From Spirochaetota bacterium (GTDB lineage: Bacteria; Spirochaetota; Spirochaetia; Treponematales; Treponemataceae), in assembly GCA_023398165.1 (NCBI GenBank), contig JAEWSQ010000003.1, forward strand, positions 1-64,000: a DNA stretch of 64,000 bases, given 5' to 3'. Every line of letters starts with the position of its first letter. Positions within the stretch are counted from its first letter, which is position 1. Below are positions 59,200 through 64,000 of this stretch, piece by piece. Under the pieces are notes generated by a model. That model worked only from the letters and a program-made list of their open reading frames with translations. It did not search any database and had not been told where the DNA came from. A program made the position numbers and the translations under genes.

Positions 59200-59890
59200 A
59201 ATGACTAAGTCACCCCGACAAGCTTAGCGAGACCAATCACGATACCATTAGAAAAAGTTTTATAAATTAATTGTGATCGGCCTGCTCGACCCAGCTTAGC
59301 TCCACTCAACCTGGCACTTTTACAAACCACTTACTTCACTAACCCCGATCCGCTCTCTGGACAAATCCCAAACCTTCAAAGAAACGGCGTAGCCGGTTCG
59401 AATCCGCGTGGCCCCCCTGACCGGCATAGAGAAATAAAACTGGTACCATTAGAAAAAGCTTTATAAATTAATTGTGATCGGCCTACTTGACCCAGCTTAG
59501 CTCCACTCAACCTGGCACTTTTACAAACCACTTACTTCACTAATCCCGATCCGCTCTCTGGACCAATCCCAAACCTTCAAAGAAACGGCGTAGCCGGTTC
59601 GAATCCGCGTGGCCCCCCCTGACCGGCATAGAGAAATAAAACTGGTACCATTAGAAAAAGCGTACTGAGGTAATCCCAATACGCTCTGCCCCCGCTAAGA
59701 GCAAAAACATCCGTTCTCTTTACAAATAGTTTACTGCATTACCCGTGATCCGCACGACCCAGCTTAGCTCCACTCAACCTGGCACTTTTACAAACCACTT
59801 ACTTCACTAACCCCGATCCGCTCTCTTGACCAATCCCAAACCTTCAAAGAAACGGCGTAGCCGGTTCGAATCCGCGTGGCCCCCCAGACG
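59200..59890 (-). repeat. Repeat array, inverted block
   Basis: Three cores in the opposite orientation read GGTTCGAATCCGCGTGGCC on the plus strand (about 59396, 59597, 59864), each preceded by CGGCGTAGCCG (a GGC/GCC hairpin with TAC loop, the counterpart of the A and B hairpins). Unit spacing is about 201 bases for the first pair. A shared block CAGCTTAGCTCCACTCAACC and a segment CCAAACCTTCAAAGAAACGG accompany each core. The arrangement is a mirror of the direct blocks, with the gene-free and gene-bearing parts on the left. Confidence 0.85.
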
Positions 59891-59966
59891 CGCCTGATAT
59901 TACATCCAAAAAACAACAAAATAACGCTCTTTCAGTTCCAAAAAAACTCATTTTCTTCAAAAAAAT

Positions 59967-59995
59967 TTGACAGGATAAAAAAGTCGTGATACTGT
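59967..59995 (+). promoter_or_regulatory. Promoter giving a leaderless lacI-type regulator mRNA
   Basis: TTGACA (59967-59972), 17-base spacer and TACTGT (59990-59995). Transcription should start near 60001-60003, at the ATG at 60003. No ribosome site is present. The -10 box overlaps an upstream in-frame GTG (59994), which therefore cannot be a start. Confidence 0.75.
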
Positions 59996-60002
59996 GTTAA
60001 TC

Positions 60003-61037
60003 ATGAACAACCGGTTGCGCAAAGATCATCAGGATGCCTCCTCTTCTGTAACCATCGATGATATTGCCGAAAAACTTGGAATTTCAAAGACAACTGTTTC
60101 AAGGGCGATATCCGGCAAGGGCAGAATCAGCAGTGAGACGCGGGCTAAGGTTTTAGAATGTATTCAAGAATGCGGATATAGACCGAATCACATTGCGAAA
60201 AGCCTTGCGTTTTCAAAGTCCTTCAATATTGCCGTTGCTGTTCCCAATGATGCAGAGGTAAATGAAATTCCTTTTTTTCAAACCTGTCTTAACGGTATAG
60301 CATCGGCTGTCGGCAAGGCTGATTATGATGTCATTTTTTCAGTCACTGCTCCTGACAGCTGCAGCGGTTTAAAAAGGCTTGTGCGGAACCGGAAGGTTGA
60401 CGGGGTAATTTTAACCCGTCTTTTTGCCAATGATAGGACCGTTGAATATTTGAAATCGAGCGGTATTCCCTTTGTTGTTATTGGAACAAGTACAGACCCT
60501 GATATTATACAGGTGGACAGCAATCAAGAGGAGGGATGCCGTGAAATGACGAGGTATCTTCTTCATCAGGGGGAAACTAGTATTGTTCTTCTTGCCGGCG
60601 ATCCGCAGCATCAGGTTAATAAAGACCGTCATAAAGGGTTCTGTTCAGCAATGGAAGCAGGCGGCTATACAGATTATGAGAAGAATATTTATTGGAATAC
60701 CTCCAATACAGAAGATGCCGAGATGCTCGTAAAGAAACTAATCGGTACGGAATGCAAATGCATTGTCTGTATGGATGATGTTATCTGCTCAAGGGTGTTA
60801 AAGGCGCTTCACAAGGAGAGAATCCGCGTGGGAGAGGATATAAGGGTTGTGTCTTTTTATGACAGTGCTTCGATGGAGCAGTACCACCCTCCTATAACGG
60901 CTCTTCATGTTGCAGTCGAACAGCTGAGCTGTAAGGCGGGAGAATTAATACTTGATACTCTTAGCGGTAAAGAAGTGAAAAAGGTTAATCGCGTCGGCTG
61001 GGAATTACGTATAAGGGATTCATCCTGGAAAAAATAA
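60003..61037 (+). CDS. LacI-family transcriptional regulator
   Basis: The 344-residue product has the LacI helix-turn-helix 'VTIDDIAEKLGISKTTVSRAISGKGRISSETRAKVLECIQECGYRPNHIAKSLA' (about 17-70) followed by the periplasmic-binding-protein-like effector domain ('IAVAVPNDAEVNEIPFFQTCLNGI', 'VDGVILTRLF', 'DIQVDSNQEEG'-like hinge, 'VVSFYDSASMEQYHPPITALHV'). It probably represses the downstream sugar importer in the absence of its ligand; the palindrome TTTACCGGTAAA just before malE is a likely site. The mRNA should be leaderless because the promoter ends seven bases from the ATG. Confidence 0.9.
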   Translation: MNNRLRKDHQDASSSVTIDDIAEKLGISKTTVSRAISGKGRISSETRAKVLECIQECGYRPNHIAKSLAFSKSFNIAVAVPNDAEVNEIPFFQTCLNGIASAVGKADYDVIFSVTAPDSCSGLKRLVRNRKVDGVILTRLFANDRTVEYLKSSGIPFVVIGTSTDPDIIQVDSNQEEGCREMTRYLLHQGETSIVLLAGDPQHQVNKDRHKGFCSAMEAGGYTDYEKNIYWNTSNTEDAEMLVKKLIGTECKCIVCMDDVICSRVLKALHKERIRVGEDIRVVSFYDSASMEQYHPPITALHVAVEQLSCKAGELILDTLSGKEVKKVNRVGWELRIRDSSWKK

Positions 61038-61057
61038 TCCGGGTAAATTATATGGTT

Positions 61058-61069
61058 TTTACCGGTAAA
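61058..61069. promoter_or_regulatory. Candidate LacI-family operator upstream of malE
   Basis: A perfect 12-base palindrome TTTACCGGTAAA with the central CG typical of LacI-family sites lies 27 bases before the malE ATG and 21 bases after the end of lacI. A partial second copy (CTCCGGTAAGT) follows immediately. No strong sigma70 promoter is obvious in the short gap, so malE may be partly read from the regulator's own transcript. Confidence 0.55.
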
Positions 61070-61095
61070 CTCCGGTAAGTAACAAGGAGGAAAGA

Positions 61096-62307
61096 ATGAA
61101 TCGTAAATTATTGTTGTTGGGATTACTGCTCGTTCCTGCAGTTCTTTTTGCAGGCGGAAAAAAGGAAGCCGCAGCACCTGCTGCAGCAGAAGCCAAAGCG
61201 GTAACTCTTAAGGTCTGGGAATCTACAAATGGTCCCGATGAGTTTATTAGAAAAGCAGGGGAAGCTTTTACTGCAAAAAATCCCAATATTAAAATAGAGT
61301 ATGTTAATGTTGAATTGGGCGATGCAGCCGGTCAGATTGCTCTCGACGGTCCTGCAGGTGTCGGCCCGGATCTTTTTGCCGCTCCTCATGATAAGCTCGG
61401 GGAGCTTGTTTCAGGCGGTCACGTTCTTGAAACCGTAAATGCCGATGCTCTTAAAGCAAAAGTATTGGGAGCCTGTTCAACCGCATTAACCTATAACGGT
61501 AAAATGTACGGCTATCCGGTATCAGCTGAAACTTACGCACTGTTCTACAACAAGGCTTTAATTAAAGAATCAGAGCTTCCAAAAACATGGGAAGACCTTG
61601 CTGCCTTTGCTAAAAAATTTAATGCGGCTAATGCGGGCAAATACGGATTTATCATGGATGTCGGTAATGCATACTACACAATCGTTTTCACAACAAGCGA
61701 CGGCAACCGTCTCTTCGGTCCTTCCGGAACTGATACCACCAGCACAAATATCAACTCGGCTAAATCTGTAAAAGGTATGAAGTTCTTCCAGAATCTACGC
61801 TCTGCATTAAATGTTCCTGCAGCAGACCTGACAACTTCTGTTGCCGATGCTGCGTTCTCCGCAGGAACTGCTGCTATGCACATTACCGGTTTGTGGAACG
61901 TTGTTCCCTTCAAAAATGCCGGTGTTGATTTCGGTGTAGCTCCTCTTCCGTCACTCCCGGGCGATTCCAAACCCTCAGCCTCTTTCTCGGGAACAAGAGC
62001 AATGTTTGTATCAGCATATTCTGATTACCCGGAAGAAGCCGCACAATTCGCAGAATTCCTAGTATCAGATGAAATGCAGAAACTCCGCTTCAGTATTACC
62101 GGTGCTCTTCCTTCAATCAATACCAAGGTTGACAGCCCCTACATGGGCGGATTCCTTAAACAGCTTGATTATGCGTTCCCCATGCCTTCAATCCCGCAGA
62201 TGGGTGCATATTGGGAAGCTATGAACAATGCAAGTAAAAACATCTGGGACGGTGCGGATGTTCAAAAAGAACTTGATGCCTGCAACGCTGCAATTCTTGG
62301 CAAGTAA
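61096..62307 (+). CDS. malE: ABC sugar transporter substrate-binding protein (MalE-type)
   Basis: The 403-residue product has a signal peptide 'MNRKLLLLGLLLVPAVLFAGGKKE', a form common in spirochaete sugar-binding proteins, without a lipobox Cys. The mature protein is a family-1 extracellular solute-binding protein ('VWESTNGPDEFIRKAGEAFTAKNPNIKIEYV', 'YGYPVSAETYALFYNKALIKESELPKTWEDL', 'AAMHITGLWNVVPF'), closest in layout to maltose/maltodextrin-binding proteins. The true sugar is not certain. AAGGAGG precedes the ATG. A terminator follows before malF, so it is likely made in excess over the permeases. Confidence 0.85.
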   Translation: MNRKLLLLGLLLVPAVLFAGGKKEAAAPAAAEAKAVTLKVWESTNGPDEFIRKAGEAFTAKNPNIKIEYVNVELGDAAGQIALDGPAGVGPDLFAAPHDKLGELVSGGHVLETVNADALKAKVLGACSTALTYNGKMYGYPVSAETYALFYNKALIKESELPKTWEDLAAFAKKFNAANAGKYGFIMDVGNAYYTIVFTTSDGNRLFGPSGTDTTSTNINSAKSVKGMKFFQNLRSALNVPAADLTTSVADAAFSAGTAAMHITGLWNVVPFKNAGVDFGVAPLPSLPGDSKPSASFSGTRAMFVSAYSDYPEEAAQFAEFLVSDEMQKLRFSITGALPSINTKVDSPYMGGFLKQLDYAFPMPSIPQMGAYWEAMNNASKNIWDGADVQKELDACNAAILGK

Positions 62308-62321
62308 TTATTAATTGAGAA

Positions 62322-62362
62322 ACGAGGGGCGGTATTTACTGCTCCCCGTTTTTATTTTTTTA
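62322..62362 (+). terminator. Attenuating terminator between malE and malF
   Basis: ACGAGGGGCGG pairs with CTGCTCCCCGT (about 11 bp with one mismatch and two wobbles), followed by TTTTTATTTTTTT. The malF ribosome site AGGAG is immediately downstream, so readthrough would lower permease levels relative to the binding protein. Confidence 0.7.
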
Positions 62363-62375
62363 TAGGAGAATAGAA

Positions 62376-63698
62376 ATGGAAAAAAATGCGGTCTTTGACG
62401 GCAGAGCAGAAAAAAAAATAACCATAACCGCTTCCTGTTTTATGGGACTGTCTCATATTATACAGCTGAAGGATTATGTTAAAGGAATTTTTTTTGCCTT
62501 GACAGAACTTGTGTTTCTCTTTTTTTCTCCTGTCATTATTACAAAAATAATTAATTTAATAACGCTCGGATCTCCGCAACCCGGTATTCCAATTAAACAG
62601 CGGAGTAATTCTATCTTCATGCTTATTGACGGCATCTTAACGCTGGCAATAGCCGCTCTCTTTGTTGTTATGTATATCATATCGGTGAAAAGCGCGCAGG
62701 CACGGTACAAAGAATTATGCAGGAAAAAATCTACAGTCAATCAAAAAGCTTCATTACACTTGAGCCTTTCAAAGGCTTTCCCGATTGCGGGGCTTGCTCC
62801 TTCTTTTATTCTGCTGCTTGTGTTCGTTGTTGTGCCTCTTGTTTTTTCAATCTGTGTGGCATTCACAAATTATTCAGCACCTTCTCACATTCCCCCGAAC
62901 AATACTGTCGATTGGGTCGGTCTGCAGAACTTTAAGGATTTGATGGGAGGAGAGGCAACATGGTCGGCAGGTTTTGCACGTGTTGCTCTTTGGACACTTA
63001 TCTGGGCTTTTTTTGCAACGCTAACCTGCTACTTCGGCGGTTTATTTATTGCAGTTCTTTTAAAAGAAAGCAGAATAAAAATTTCTCCCGTATTCAGAGT
63101 AATTTTCATTCTGCCGTATGCAGTTCCTGCGGTTGTAAGCATGCTTGTGTGGAAAAACTTATTAAACGGAACGTTTGGGACTATCAACAGAACTCTTATG
63201 CAGTTCGGCCTCATAACAGATCCTATTCCCTGGCTCGGTTCTCCGCTGCTCGCTCAGATTACCGTTATAATTATAAACATGTGGGCAGGGTTCGGCTACT
63301 TCATGCTTTTAACCATGGGAACAATGACGGCCGTTTCCCAGGATTTATACGAGGCGGCAAGGATTGACGGTGCGAATAAATTTCAAGTGCTCGGAAAAAT
63401 TACATTACCACTCGTACTGTATCAGACGATGCCGCTCATCATTATGTCATTTACCCATAATATAAATAATTTCGGGGCAATATTTTTCTTAACAGGCGGG
63501 AATCCGACGGTTGTTGACAGTACGACGACAAGTGCGGGCGGTACCGACATTCTTGTCACATGGATTTACAAGTTAACTATAACGCTTTTGAAATATAATT
63601 ATGCATCAGTAATTGCAGTCTTAATTTTTATTGTACTGGCGCCTTTTGCAATTTATAATTTCCGCCGGACAAAGGCCTACAAGGAAGGTGAATTATGA
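62376..63698 (+). CDS. malF: ABC sugar transporter permease (MalF-type)
   Basis: The 440-residue protein has an N-terminal region with two hydrophobic segments and then the ABC permease core of about six helices. The EAA loop that docks on the ATPase is 'EAARIDGANKFQVLGKITLPLV' (about residues 325-346). The long N-terminal part matches MalF of maltose systems. It forms the channel with MalG. AGGAG precedes the ATG. The stop overlaps malG by 4 bases (ATGA). Confidence 0.87.
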   Translation: MEKNAVFDGRAEKKITITASCFMGLSHIIQLKDYVKGIFFALTELVFLFFSPVIITKIINLITLGSPQPGIPIKQRSNSIFMLIDGILTLAIAALFVVMYIISVKSAQARYKELCRKKSTVNQKASLHLSLSKAFPIAGLAPSFILLLVFVVVPLVFSICVAFTNYSAPSHIPPNNTVDWVGLQNFKDLMGGEATWSAGFARVALWTLIWAFFATLTCYFGGLFIAVLLKESRIKISPVFRVIFILPYAVPAVVSMLVWKNLLNGTFGTINRTLMQFGLITDPIPWLGSPLLAQITVIIINMWAGFGYFMLLTMGTMTAVSQDLYEAARIDGANKFQVLGKITLPLVLYQTMPLIIMSFTHNINNFGAIFFLTGGNPTVVDSTTTSAGGTDILVTWIYKLTITLLKYNYASVIAVLIFIVLAPFAIYNFRRTKAYKEGEL

Positions 63699-64000
63699 GA
63701 AACAGAAAGTTTATTGACAAGCTGAATAAATCATTTATCATGCTGATATTTATAATTATCTCTCTGTTTGTACTGTATCCGCTCGTATATGTTGTAAGCG
63801 CGGCATTCTCGCCGGGAGTTGGAATAGCATCGGTAAATATAATTCCGTTCGGGGATGGCTTTACCGCAAAGCATTTTATAAGGCTGTTTACCGAAACTTC
63901 ATATGGAAAGTGGTTTACCAATACACTTATCATTGCGGTGAGTACAAGTATTTCGACAGTAATTATTGCATCGCTTGGAGCATATGTATATTCAAGATTT
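63695..64000 (+). CDS. malG: ABC sugar transporter permease (MalG-type), 5' part
   Basis: An ORF starting at the ATG at 63695 runs to the window edge (102 codons). It has the N-terminal transmembrane helix of MalG ('FIMLIFIIISLFVLYPLVYVVSAAFSPG') and the start of the next core helix ('GKWFTNTLIIAVSTSISTVIIASLGAYVYSRF'), which is the expected N-terminal third of MalG. Start is coupled to malF by an ATGA overlap. The remainder lies beyond the window. Confidence 0.87.
   Translation, partial: MRNRKFIDKLNKSFIMLIFIIISLFVLYPLVYVVSAAFSPGVGIASVNIIPFGDGFTAKHFIRLFTETSYGKWFTNTLIIAVSTSISTVIIASLGAYVYSRF

Noticed and set aside
57484..59890. CRISPR array
   Set aside because: Repeats are not short and evenly spaced with unique spacers; units of 100-240 bases with shared internal sequence and both orientations do not fit, and no cas gene is present.
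57484..59890. tRNA genes in the repeat array
   Set aside because: The core resembles a T-arm but the flanks do not make a five-base-pair stem and no acceptor, D-arm or anticodon arm is found around it.
57484..59890. Integron attC-type cassette array
   Set aside because: The required GTTRRRY core and matching R-box are not seen, and the gaps hold no cassette ORFs except the single GxxExxY gene.

Overview
This looks like chromosomal DNA from a spirochaete, most likely Treponema or a close relative. That is an inference from overall impression: moderately AT-rich coding sequence, a solute-binding protein with a spirochaete-style leader ending LFAGGKKE, a mix of sugar-utilisation and housekeeping genes, and several hybrid PAS histidine kinases. 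No rRNA or other decisive marker gene is present. The standard genetic code is used; several intact genes end in TGA.

Layout. 1-4.2 kb: the C-terminal tail of an acidic protein, a two-domain VOC protein, a GNAT acetyltransferase, a methyltransferase, a J-domain protein and a phosphoribosyltransferase. 4.3-8.3 kb: a two-gene xylo-oligosaccharide operon (GH120 beta-xylosidase, GH31 alpha-xylosidase). 8.3-15.4 kb: a proC remnant, DinB-like, DUF3795 and RidA proteins, an acyltransferase plus GPH sugar symporter pair, mazEF, and a coupled FMN dehydrogenase/sugar isomerase pair. 15.4-24 kb: a kinase-like APH protein, a decayed type IIG restriction-modification gene, Nudix and GNAT genes, small membrane proteins, an Fe-S aldo-keto reductase and a MATE pump. 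24.1-24.6 kb: a dense hairpin array abutting an initiator tRNA gene. 24.7-34.3 kb: lipoproteins, a rhodanese, YqaE and Dabb proteins, a MATE pump, a thioredoxin-reductase-like protein, htpG, the sodium-pump decarboxylase subunits oadB-oadG and a GAF protein. 34.5-39.3 kb: a MATE pump and an ECF S-component/trkA/trkH operon. 39.4-47.1 kb: AAC(3), PAS and PilZ proteins, a GH51 arabinofuranosidase, and assorted Nudix, VOC and GNAT genes. 47.1-57.3 kb: two paralogous hybrid histidine kinases with a decayed third copy between them, a flavodoxin, a nucleotidyltransferase, a P-loop kinase and a RecQ helicase. 57.5-59.9 kb: a repeat array with a tRNA-T-arm-like core in both orientations around a GxxExxY gene. 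60-64 kb: a LacI regulator and a malEFG-type ABC sugar importer.

How the genes work together. The carbohydrate genes suggest uptake of plant oligosaccharides by ABC or GPH transporters followed by cytoplasmic hydrolysis, because the three glycosidases lack signal peptides. TrkAH and the OadB/OadG sodium pump would manage K+ and Na+ gradients. Many single small genes (GNAT, VOC, Nudix, MATE, AAC(3), flavodoxin) look like a stress or xenobiotic accessory set.

The most unusual material is non-coding. One multi-hairpin element occurs three times, each time just upstream of a start codon and ending in a terminator-like stem. A second hairpin array shares 23 bp with the initiator tRNA 3' end. A third is the large T-arm-like repeat array. 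Five genes have a sigma70-type promoter placed so that transcription should begin at or within a few bases of the start codon, with no ribosome binding site.
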